The notes beneath the pieces were generated by a model. It had not been told where the DNA came from, ran no database searches, and saw only the letters and a list, made by a program, of their open reading frames with translations. A stretch of 7,414 nt of DNA from Actinomycetes bacterium (GTDB taxonomy: Bacteria; Actinomycetota; Acidimicrobiia; Acidimicrobiales; Palsa-688): positions 1 to 7,414 of the forward strand of contig JAKAQB010000124.1 of assembly GCA_021811865.1 (NCBI GenBank), given 5' to 3'. Made by a program: the position numbers and the translations under genes. Shown here piece after piece: positions 1-5,249 of this stretch (the stretch's first letter is position 1; every line of letters begins with the position of its first letter).

Positions 1-7
1 ACAGTAT

Positions 8-33
8 CGGGGCTCCGCGGCGGCGGAGCCCCG
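8..33. terminator. GC-rich hairpin upstream of carD
   Basis: Positions 8-18 pair perfectly with 23-33 (11 bp, almost all G:C) around a 4-base loop GGCG. No T-run follows, so it is not a classical intrinsic terminator, although actinobacterial terminators often lack one. It most likely ends a gene to the left of the window, or lies in the carD leader. The direction cannot be decided because the hairpin is symmetric. Confidence 0.45.
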
Positions 34-43
34 CAGTGACCTG

Positions 44-49
44 TACCCT
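44..49 (+). promoter_or_regulatory. Possible -10 element (TACCCT) for the carD operon
   Basis: TACCCT matches the actinobacterial TAnnnT consensus and would place transcription start near position 56, giving a leader of about 30 nt before the carD ATG. The -35 window falls inside the preceding hairpin and shows no TTGACA-like sequence. The match is short and could be chance. Confidence 0.25.
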
Positions 50-86
50 TGATCTCCGGGAATCCCCTCGGCCGGTCTGGAGAAGC

Positions 87-566
87 ATGCCCTTCGATGT
101 TGGTGACAAGGTTGTCTACCCCCACCCCGGGGCGGCGGTTGTGGAGCGGCGGGAGGTCATCGAGGCTTTCGGCGGCAAGAAGGAGTACCTGGTGCTGCGC
201 CTTGCCTACGGCGACCTGATCCTTCGGGTGCCGGTGGACAACACGGAGGAGGTGGGCCTCCGTGAGGTCATCAACGACGAGGAGGTCGAGGAGGTGTTCG
301 CCGTCCTGCGGAAGAAGGATGTGCGGATGCCGACCAACTGGTCCCGGCGCTACAAGAACCACGTCGAGAAGCTGAAGTCCGGCGACATCTACCAGGTGGC
401 CGAGGTGGTCAGGAACCTGTCCAACCGGGACAAGGAGAAGGGCCTGTCGGCCGGTGAGAAGCGCATGCTCAACCGGGCCCGCCAGATCCTGGTGTCGGAG
501 CTGACCTTCGCCCTCGGCGTCGACGAGACCGACGCCGAGAAGAAGCTGGACGAGGCTCTTCCCTGA
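87..566 (+). CDS. carD: CarD family RNA polymerase-binding transcription regulator
   Basis: 159 residues, close to the 162 of M. tuberculosis CarD, and alignable with it from end to end from memory. CarD binds the RNA polymerase beta subunit and stabilises open promoter complexes, notably at rRNA promoters. The N-terminal RNAP-interaction domain (about residues 1-60) opens with MPFDVGDKVVYPHPGAA and includes the KKEYLVLRLAYGDL strand region. The C-terminal helical DNA-binding domain carries PTNWSRRYK with Trp85 at the same number as the DNA minor-groove Trp of the mycobacterial protein, then GLSAGEKRMLNRARQIL. ATG at 87 is chosen because it gives the family N-terminus and has GGAG four bases upstream; a GTG at 36 would add 17 unrelated residues. 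The stop overlaps the proposed ispD start, so carD leads an operon with the isoprenoid genes, as in other actinobacteria. The identification is firm. Confidence 0.96.
   Translation: MPFDVGDKVVYPHPGAAVVERREVIEAFGGKKEYLVLRLAYGDLILRVPVDNTEEVGLREVINDEEVEEVFAVLRKKDVRMPTNWSRRYKNHVEKLKSGDIYQVAEVVRNLSNRDKEKGLSAGEKRMLNRARQILVSELTFALGVDETDAEKKLDEALP
552..555 (+). promoter_or_regulatory. Ribosome binding site for the ispD CTG start
   Basis: GAGG inside the 3' end of carD lies seven bases before CTG at 563. It supports the non-standard start of ispD, since no ATG, GTG or TTG in that frame exists nearby upstream of the conserved N-terminus. Confidence 0.5.
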
Positions 567-1222
567 GACACCCTGGGTGCTGGGCGATCGTCGTCGCCGC
601 AGGCAGCGGGCGGCGCTTCGGCGGCGCCAAGCAGTTCGCGGAGCTGTCCGGCCGTCCGGTGCTCGCCTGGGCGCTCGACGCTGCGGTGGCGGCGTGCGAC
701 GGGGTGGTCGTGGTCGTTCCCGAAGGCGCCGAAAGCGCGCCCGCTCTCCTATCCCAGTGCCGTGCTGCCCACAGGGTGGTCGCAGGGGGTGCCACGAGGT
801 CCGCTTCGGTGCGAGCAGGCCTCCATGCCGTCCCGGCAGGGGTGGAGGTGGTGGCCGTCCACGACGCTGCCCGTCCGCTCACCCCGCTGGAGGTCTGGGA
901 CCGGGTGCTCACAGCGGTGCTGTCCGGCGCCGACGCAGCGGTGCCGGTGGTGGCGGTCACCGACACGGTGAAGCAGGTCGACCCGGACGGTTCCTCGCGC
1001 ACCTTGGACCGCTCCCGGCTCGTGGCTGTGCAGACCCCGCAGGCCTTCCGAACCGAGCTGTTGCGGCGGGCGTACGCCGGTGCACCCGAGGCGACCGACG
1101 ACGCCGCCGTGGTGGAAGCCATAGGCGCAAGGGTGGAGCTGGTGGCCGGGGATCCCTGCAACGTGAAGATCACGGCCCCGACCGACGTGGTGGTGGCCGG
1201 CGCGCTCCTGGCGGTCCGGTGA
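563..1222 (+). CDS. ispD: 2-C-methyl-D-erythritol 4-phosphate cytidylyltransferase
   Basis: Third enzyme of the MEP (non-mevalonate) pathway: transfers CMP from CTP to 2-C-methyl-D-erythritol 4-phosphate in the cytosol. With the proposed start it has 219 residues, slightly shorter than E. coli IspD. Seen motifs: the CTP-binding loop WAIVVAAGSGRRFGGAKQF (residues 7-25, with the basic residues Arg17 and Lys23), GGATRSASVRAGL (from about 75), VHDAARP (99-105), DTVKQ (134-138), QTPQAF (157-162), ATDDAAVVE (177-185) and NVKITAP (200-206). The first standard start codon in frame is GTG at 659, which would delete the whole CTP-binding loop. CTG at 563 therefore looks like the real start: it overlaps the carD stop as CTGA and has GAGG seven bases upstream. 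The 3' end overlaps ispF as GTGA. The product is certain; the exact start is inferred. Confidence 0.93.
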   Translation: MRHPGCWAIVVAAGSGRRFGGAKQFAELSGRPVLAWALDAAVAACDGVVVVVPEGAESAPALLSQCRAAHRVVAGGATRSASVRAGLHAVPAGVEVVAVHDAARPLTPLEVWDRVLTAVLSGADAAVPVVAVTDTVKQVDPDGSSRTLDRSRLVAVQTPQAFRTELLRRAYAGAPEATDDAAVVEAIGARVELVAGDPCNVKITAPTDVVVAGALLAVR

Positions 1223-1695
1223 TCCCCCGGGTCGGGCTGGGGTTCGACGTCCATCCCTTCAGTGACGACCCCTCCCGCCCGCTCGTCCTCGGTGGCGAGG
1301 TCCTTCCCGGGCAGGGGCTCGAGGGCCACAGCGACGCGGACGCAGTCGCCCACGCCGTCGCCGACGCTCTCCTCGGCGCCGCCGGCCTCGGCGACATCGG
1401 CACCCGGTTCCCTGCGGAGGACCCTGCCTGTGCGGGGGCTGACAGCATGCGACTGCTCGCTGACGTCGTCGGCGCGGTCGCTGCCGCCCACGACATAGCG
1501 AACGTGGACGTCACCGTCGTGCTCGAGTCGCCCAGGCTGGCGCCGCACCGTGAAGCGATGGAGCGCCGCCTCACCGGGGTCGTCGGGGCACCGGTCAGCG
1601 TGAAGCCCAAGCGGGCGGAGGGCCTCGGTGCCCTCGGCCGGTCGGAAGGGGTGGCCTGTTGGGCCGTCGCACTCGTCGTCCCGCGCCGCGCCTGA
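1219..1695 (+). CDS. ispF: 2-C-methyl-D-erythritol 2,4-cyclodiphosphate synthase
   Basis: 158 residues, matching the usual 155-160. Catalyses ring closure of CDP-methylerythritol 2-phosphate to the 2,4-cyclodiphosphate with release of CMP, and works as a trimer with metal at subunit interfaces. Metal ligands are visible as Asp10 and His12 in GLGFDVHPF and His37 in EGHSDADA. LLGAAGLGDIGTRFP and NVDVTVVLESPRLAPH are standard family stretches, and the C-terminus has GLGALGRSEGVACWAVAL. GTG at 1219 is chosen because it overlaps the ispD stop as GTGA and yields the expected N-terminus; the open frame runs further upstream but there it reads the wrong frame of ispD. Residues 129-134 read KPKRAE where the E. 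coli enzyme has KATTTE, so the threonines near the CDP-binding region are replaced. The gene is intact and probably functional. Confidence 0.96.
   Translation: MIPRVGLGFDVHPFSDDPSRPLVLGGEVLPGQGLEGHSDADAVAHAVADALLGAAGLGDIGTRFPAEDPACAGADSMRLLADVVGAVAAAHDIANVDVTVVLESPRLAPHREAMERRLTGVVGAPVSVKPKRAEGLGALGRSEGVACWAVALVVPRRA
1646..1651 (+). promoter_or_regulatory. Ribosome binding site for the rlmB TTG start
   Basis: AAGGGG lies seven bases before TTG at 1659, inside the end of ispF. It decides in favour of the TTG start for the methyltransferase and a 37-nt overlap with ispF. Confidence 0.55.
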
Positions 1696-2435
1696 ACGCC
1701 GCTGAAGCGGTAGTCGAGGGTCGCCAGGCCGTCCGGGAGCTGTTGCGCGCCCGGCGCCGGGCGGTCCACCGGCTGCTCGTCGCCGAGACGGCGGGGGAGG
1801 CCGGCGCCCTCGCCGAGATCCTGGACCTGGCGGCGGCTGCCGGGGTTCCTGTCCGCCGGGTGCAGCGCGACGCCCTGCTCGCCAGCGCGCAGACCGACAC
1901 CCCCCAGGGTGTCATCGCGTTTGCCGAACCCGTTCCCGAGGCCGGCCTGGAGGACCTGGTTGCGGGGCCGGCGCCGTTCCTGGTCGTCCTAGACGGCGTC
2001 ACCGATCCCCACAACGTGGGCGCCGTGATGCGCTCCGCTCTCTGCGCCGGAGCCACCGGCATCCTCCTCGGTCGTCATCGGGCGTCGTCGGTCGGCCCGG
2101 TTGTCACCAAGGCGGCCGCCGGGGCAGTCGAGTGGCTGCCGGTCGCCATCGTTCCCGGGGTCCCGAGCGCCCTCTCCGACCTGCGTGCTGCCGGCGTGTG
2201 GACCGTCGGGCTGGAAGCCGGGGCGCCGACCCCCCTCTGGGATCTCGCCGTGGCCACGGAGCCGATCGCGGTGGTCCTCGGCGACGAGGGACACGGGCTC
2301 GGCCGGCTGACACGGCAGCGCTGCGAGCTGCTCGTGGGCGTGCCGCTGCTCGGACCGCTCGGCTCGCTCAACGTGTCGGCGGCCGCAGCCCTGTGCTGTT
2401 TCGAGGTGGCCCGCCGCCGGGCCCCCTCCCACTGA
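1659..2435 (+). CDS. rlmB: TrmH/SpoU family 23S rRNA (guanosine-2'-O-)-methyltransferase, RlmB-like
   Basis: 258 residues with the two-part layout of RlmB/TrmH proteins. Residues about 13-90 form the N-terminal substrate-binding domain, starting with the typical EGRQAVRELL and ending in DTPQGVIAF. Residues about 105-255 form the trefoil-knot SPOUT methyltransferase domain. All three SPOUT motifs are present: motif 1 DGVTDPHNVGAVMRSA with Asn119 and Arg125, motif 2 VVLGDEGHGL with Glu210, and motif 3 GSLNVSAAAAL with Ser236 and Asn238. Such enzymes methylate a ribose 2'-hydroxyl using S-adenosylmethionine; RlmB acts on G2251 of 23S rRNA, but the exact target here is inferred. TTG at 1659 is supported by AAGGGG seven bases before it. 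It is the last gene of the carD operon. In M. tuberculosis cysS lies between ispF and this gene; here it does not. Confidence 0.9.
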   Translation: MGRRTRRPAPRLNAAEAVVEGRQAVRELLRARRRAVHRLLVAETAGEAGALAEILDLAAAAGVPVRRVQRDALLASAQTDTPQGVIAFAEPVPEAGLEDLVAGPAPFLVVLDGVTDPHNVGAVMRSALCAGATGILLGRHRASSVGPVVTKAAAGAVEWLPVAIVPGVPSALSDLRAAGVWTVGLEAGAPTPLWDLAVATEPIAVVLGDEGHGLGRLTRQRCELLVGVPLLGPLGSLNVSAAAALCCFEVARRRAPSH

Positions 2436-2542
2436 CCAGTCGTTCCCGGCCACATTCCTGCCGCCTGACTGTTGACATAGAGCGCCGGGAAGGGTGTCGC
2501 TCGCCGCTTGACATCCTCTCTGGCGCTCCTCAGGCTGGCGGG
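2436..2542. other. Intergenic region between rlmB and the phosphatase gene
   Basis: About 107 bases with two exact TTGACA hexamers 36 bases apart (2472-2477 and 2508-2513). The second has a plausible -10 partner; the first has none that I can see. I see no clear terminator hairpin after rlmB, so some readthrough from the upstream operon is possible. Confidence 0.5.
2508..2536 (+). promoter_or_regulatory. Promoter for the phosphatase gene, likely leaderless
   Basis: TTGACA (2508-2513), a 17-base spacer, then CAGGCT (2531-2536), which keeps the A at position 2 and T at position 6 of the -10 consensus. Six bases separate it from ATG at 2543, so transcription would begin at or next to the A of the start codon. 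There is no good Shine-Dalgarno sequence; only a weak AGG lies within the -10 itself. Leaderless mRNAs are common in actinobacteria. Confidence 0.55.
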
Positions 2543-3250
2543 ATGAGCGACGTGGAGGAGCACCGCCAGCATCGGTTCGGCCCGCCCCCGGGGGCGGCGG
2601 CCATCCTGCTCATCCGCCACGGCGAGTCCGCCGCCGCCCGAGCGGACCGCCCGTTCGACCTCGTCGGCGGTCAGGGCGACCCGCCCCTGCACCCCGACGG
2701 GCAGGTCCAGGCGCGACGGGTGGCCGACCGCCTCGCGGACGAGCCCATCGCCGCCCTCTACGTCACCAACCTCCGCCGGACGATGGAGACGGCCGCGCCG
2801 CTCGCCGCCCGCCTGTCGCTCACGCCGCGCGTGGAGCCCGACCTGCGGGAGGTGCACCTCGGTGAGTGGGAGGGCGGCGCCTACCGCCGGTACGCCGCCG
2901 AAGGCCACCCCACCGCCCTGGCCGTGCTCGCCGAGGAGCGGTGGGATGTCATCCCCGGCGCCGAGCCAGCCGAGGAGCTCGACCATCGCGTGCGGGCTGC
3001 CATCGGCCGGATCGCAGCTCGCCACCCCGACGAGGAGGTGGCGGTCTTCACCCACGGCGGCGTCATCGGGGCGGTGCTCGCCCATGCCACCCGGTCGCGG
3101 CCGTTCGCATTCGTCGGCGCTGACAACGCCTCGATCTCCCATCTCTTCGTAGTCGGGGACCGTTGGGTGATCCGCGGCTTCAACGACACCAGCCACCTCG
3201 GTTACGGGTTTGCACCAGCCGGTTGGCGAGAGCGCCCGCAAGTGTCATGA
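2543..3250 (+). CDS. Histidine phosphatase family protein (phosphoglycerate mutase-like)
   Basis: 235 residues. The catalytic core of the branch-1 histidine phosphatase superfamily is complete: LIRHGES with nucleophile His26 and Arg25, LRRTMETA with Arg79, LREVHLGEWEG with acid Glu103, and VFTHGGVIGAV with second His171. The enzyme would pass through a phosphohistidine intermediate in the cytosol. Its substrate cannot be read from the sequence. Phosphoglycerate mutase, alpha-ribazole phosphatase, or broad phosphomonoesterase are all possible, and the length resembles the stand-alone phosphatases rather than glycolytic Gpm. The frame is open well upstream into rlmB, but ATG at 2543 is chosen because the family core starts at about residue 20 and a promoter ends six bases before it. 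A small membrane protein gene follows after 28 bases and is probably co-transcribed. Confidence 0.9.
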   Translation: MSDVEEHRQHRFGPPPGAAAILLIRHGESAAARADRPFDLVGGQGDPPLHPDGQVQARRVADRLADEPIAALYVTNLRRTMETAAPLAARLSLTPRVEPDLREVHLGEWEGGAYRRYAAEGHPTALAVLAEERWDVIPGAEPAEELDHRVRAAIGRIAARHPDEEVAVFTHGGVIGAVLAHATRSRPFAFVGADNASISHLFVVGDRWVIRGFNDTSHLGYGFAPAGWRERPQVS

Positions 3251-3264
3251 TTGGCAGCACCGCC

Positions 3265-3273
3265 GGGAGGAGG
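3265..3273 (+). promoter_or_regulatory. Strong Shine-Dalgarno before the small membrane protein
   Basis: GGGAGGAGG, five bases before GTG at 3279. It fixes that start over an in-frame TTG at 3210, which would lie inside the phosphatase gene. Confidence 0.75.
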
Positions 3274-3278
3274 CAAGC

Positions 3279-3755
3279 GTGGGCGCCGCGGACATCGTCG
3301 GGTTTGCGATCTGCTGGATCTTCGCGGCTGCGGTGTTGACCTGGGGCGTGCTGTCCGAACGGCGCCGGGGCACGCCCCGGCGCCCTGACGGCTACGGCAC
3401 CCTCGCCCCGGTGCCGCGCCGTCGTCGCACCGACCAGCGTGGTCGACGCTGGCCCGCCCCGGCCGCGCGCCGCCGACGGGTCATCGTGCTCCCCCCGGCG
3501 CCGGCCGACGAGCAGCCTCCGGCGCGACCGGCTCAGTCGGATTGGATCGTCATCGAGAGCCTGCCGGGTTCCGGCCCGGAGGTCCGGGCGGAGGGCGAGC
3601 TGTTGGTGACCGCCGCCCTCGCCGCCCGCTGCCTCGAGCCCGACGACCTCGGCCCTGGTGATCGCCGCATCGAGGTGACCTATCCGACCGACGGCGGGGA
3701 GGTCACCCTCTTCTTGCTGCGCGCCGGCGTTCTCACCCCAGCCGAGCCGAGCTGA
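3279..3755 (+). CDS. Small single-pass membrane protein of unknown function
   Basis: 158 residues; I do not recognise the family. Residues about 4-25 (DIVGFAICWIFAAAVLTWGV) form one hydrophobic helix, followed directly by the basic stretch ERRRG, so the positive-inside rule predicts a short extracellular N-terminus and a cytoplasmic remainder. Residues about 28-86 are a low-complexity Arg/Pro/Ala linker with RRRR at 47-50 and 64-67. Residues about 87-158 look like a small folded alpha/beta domain, starting SDWIVIESLPG, with ARCLEPDDLGPGDRRIEVTYP and then GGEVTLFLLRAGVL. The start is set by the strong Shine-Dalgarno. It follows the phosphatase by 28 bases and probably shares its transcript. 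Third-codon GC content is as high as in its neighbours, supporting a real gene. A membrane-anchored adaptor role is only a guess. Confidence 0.75.
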   Translation: MGAADIVGFAICWIFAAAVLTWGVLSERRRGTPRRPDGYGTLAPVPRRRRTDQRGRRWPAPAARRRRVIVLPPAPADEQPPARPAQSDWIVIESLPGSGPEVRAEGELLVTAALAARCLEPDDLGPGDRRIEVTYPTDGGEVTLFLLRAGVLTPAEPS

Positions 3756-3765
3756 AGGACTGCCA

Positions 3766-3783
3766 CCGGCGAGCGGTCGCCGG
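3766..3783. terminator. Hairpin between convergent genes
   Basis: CCGGCGA (3766-3772) pairs perfectly with TCGCCGG (3777-3783) around a GCGG loop, in the 72-base gap where the membrane protein gene (plus) and gadB (minus) meet. Its place fits a shared bidirectional terminator. There is no T-run on either side, so function is inferred from position. Confidence 0.5.
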
Positions 3784-3827
3784 CGGCGTCAGGGCCACGC
3801 CGAGCAACCGCCCCCCGGCGTCCAGGG

Positions 3828-5234
3828 TCAGTGGTGGAAGGTGGTCGCCTCCTCCGGGGGTTGCAGCGGGCCGCCCTGGCGGTCGAGCTCTGGGAGCAGC
3901 CGGCGGAGGTCGGCGACCAGCAGGGACGCCAGGTCGTGGGAGAACCCGTTGCGGACGACGACGCGCAGCACGCTGAGATCCTGGCGGTCGGCCGGGAACG
4001 TGTAGGCCGGCACGAGCCATCCCCGCTCCCGGAGGCGTCGGGAGACGTCGAACACATTCCATCTGCTCACCTCCCCGGCCGTGGTGAAGGCGAAGACGGG
4101 CAGCTGGTCGCCGCTGGTCAGGAGCCGGAAGGGTCCGAGCGCCTCGATCTCCGTTGACAGAGTCGTGGCGACCTCCCGGTTGGCCCGCTGGACGGACGCG
4201 TATCCCTCCGACCCGAGCCGCAGGAACAGGTAGTACTGCGCGACGACTTCGGCGCCCGGACGGGAGAAGTTCAAGGAGAACGTCGGCATGTCGCCCCCGA
4301 GGTAGTTGACCCTGAAGATCAGCTCTTCGGGCAGGGCCTCCTCCGAGCGCCACACGACCCAGCCGACCCCCGGGTACACGCCGCCGTACTTGTGGCCCGA
4401 GGTGTTGATGGACGCCACCCGAGGGAGGCGGAAGTCCCACGGGAGGTCCGGGTCGAGGAAGGGGGCGACCATCGCACCGGACGCCCCGTCCACGTGGACG
4501 GGGACGTCGATGCCGGTGCGCGCCTCCAGGTCGTCCAGGGCGGCGGCGAGCTCGGCGACGGGCTCGTAACTGCCGTCAAACGTCGAGCCCATGATGCCGA
4601 CCACGCCGATCGTGTCCTGATCGCAGCGGGCGACGGCCGACTCGGCGTCGAGATGGAACCGGTCGCCCTCCATCGGCACCAGCCGGGGCTCGACCTCCCA
4701 GTAGTTGCAGAACTTCTCCCAGCAGACCTGGACGTTGGTGCCCATGACGAGGTTGGGCCGCCGCCCTTCCCGCCCGGCGTCGGGGAAGCGCCGCATCCAC
4801 CGGCGCTTCAGCGCCAGTCCCCCGAGCATGCATGCCTCGGACGAGCCGGTGGTGGAACAGCCGACGGCGCGCTCCGGGCGCGGCGCATGCCAGAGGTGGG
4901 CGAGGATCGACACGCAACGCTGCTCGAGCGCTGCCGTCTGGGGGTACTCGTCCTTGTCGATCATGTTCTTCTCGGCGCACTCCGCCATGAGGTTGGCCGC
5001 TTGCGGCTCCATCCAGGTGGTGACGAACGTGGCCAGGTTGAGGCGGGCGTTGCCGTCGAGCAGCAGCTCGTCATGGACGAGCTGGTAGGCAACGTCGGGA
5101 GGAACCGGCCGGGCGTGGAGGCGGTGGACGGGTGGGGAGACGTCGGCGCCGAGTACGGGATTGGCTGCGGTCACAAGGGCGTTGGTGTGACGTCCGGTGG
5201 CCGGTCCGGCGGCGAAGCCGCGGTGCAATGGCAT
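3828..5234 (-). CDS. gadB: Glutamate decarboxylase (PLP-dependent)
   Basis: 468 residues against 466 for E. coli GadB, with recognisable similarity throughout. Converts L-glutamate to GABA and CO2, consuming a proton; in many bacteria this serves acid resistance or GABA metabolism. Visible landmarks: HDELLLDGNARLNLATF (54-70), KDEYPQTAALEQRC (94-107), the phosphate-binding region CSTTGSSEACMLGG (126-139), VHVDGASGAM with Asp249 that contacts the pyridine nitrogen, and SGHKYG with the PLP lysine Lys282. The C-terminus ends FHH, comparable to the His-containing tail that closes the active site at neutral pH in E. coli. ATG at 5234 is chosen because GAGGAGG lies eight bases upstream; an in-frame start at 5300 would overlap the preceding gene and add a low-complexity Ser/Ala tail. 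It is the second gene after a GT-C-like membrane protein. No gadC antiporter lies in the window. Confidence 0.96.
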   Translation of the reverse strand: MPLHRGFAAGPATGRHTNALVTAANPVLGADVSPPVHRLHARPVPPDVAYQLVHDELLLDGNARLNLATFVTTWMEPQAANLMAECAEKNMIDKDEYPQTAALEQRCVSILAHLWHAPRPERAVGCSTTGSSEACMLGGLALKRRWMRRFPDAGREGRRPNLVMGTNVQVCWEKFCNYWEVEPRLVPMEGDRFHLDAESAVARCDQDTIGVVGIMGSTFDGSYEPVAELAAALDDLEARTGIDVPVHVDGASGAMVAPFLDPDLPWDFRLPRVASINTSGHKYGGVYPGVGWVVWRSEEALPEELIFRVNYLGGDMPTFSLNFSRPGAEVVAQYYLFLRLGSEGYASVQRANREVATTLSTEIEALGPFRLLTSGDQLPVFAFTTAGEVSRWNVFDVSRRLRERGWLVPAYTFPADRQDLSVLRVVVRNGFSHDLASLLVADLRRLLPELDRQGGPLQPPEEATTFHH

Positions 5235-5241
5235 GGTGTGA

Positions 5242-5249
5242 TCCTCCTC
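5242..5249 (-). promoter_or_regulatory. gadB ribosome binding site overlapping the upstream stop codon
   Basis: On the minus strand this reads GAGGAGGA, seven bases before the gadB ATG if counted to the final A. It overlaps the TGA stop (5248-5250) of the preceding gene. A ribosome terminating there would cover the site, so gadB translation is probably coupled to the membrane protein gene. Confidence 0.7.

Noticed and set aside
36..86. GTG start at 36 extending CarD by 17 residues
   Set aside because: The extension does not resemble CarD N-termini and has no ribosome binding site; ATG at 87 has both.
577..1218. Long open frame upstream of ispF starting at GTG 577
   Set aside because: It is the wrong frame of ispD, Arg/Gly-rich and low complexity; only the part from 1219 is ispF.
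469..1548. 359-residue minus-strand open frame opposite carD/ispD/ispF
   Set aside because: Antisense shadow typical of GC-rich DNA, with Ser/Thr/Ala/Arg-rich low-complexity translation over three solid plus-strand genes.
2132..2542. Upstream extension of the phosphatase frame into rlmB
   Set aside because: Arg/Pro-rich out-of-frame reading of rlmB; the promoter and family N-terminus support ATG at 2543.
2075..3241. 388-residue minus-strand open frame opposite rlmB and the phosphatase
   Set aside because: Overlaps two genes with intact catalytic motifs; the translation has no recognisable domain.
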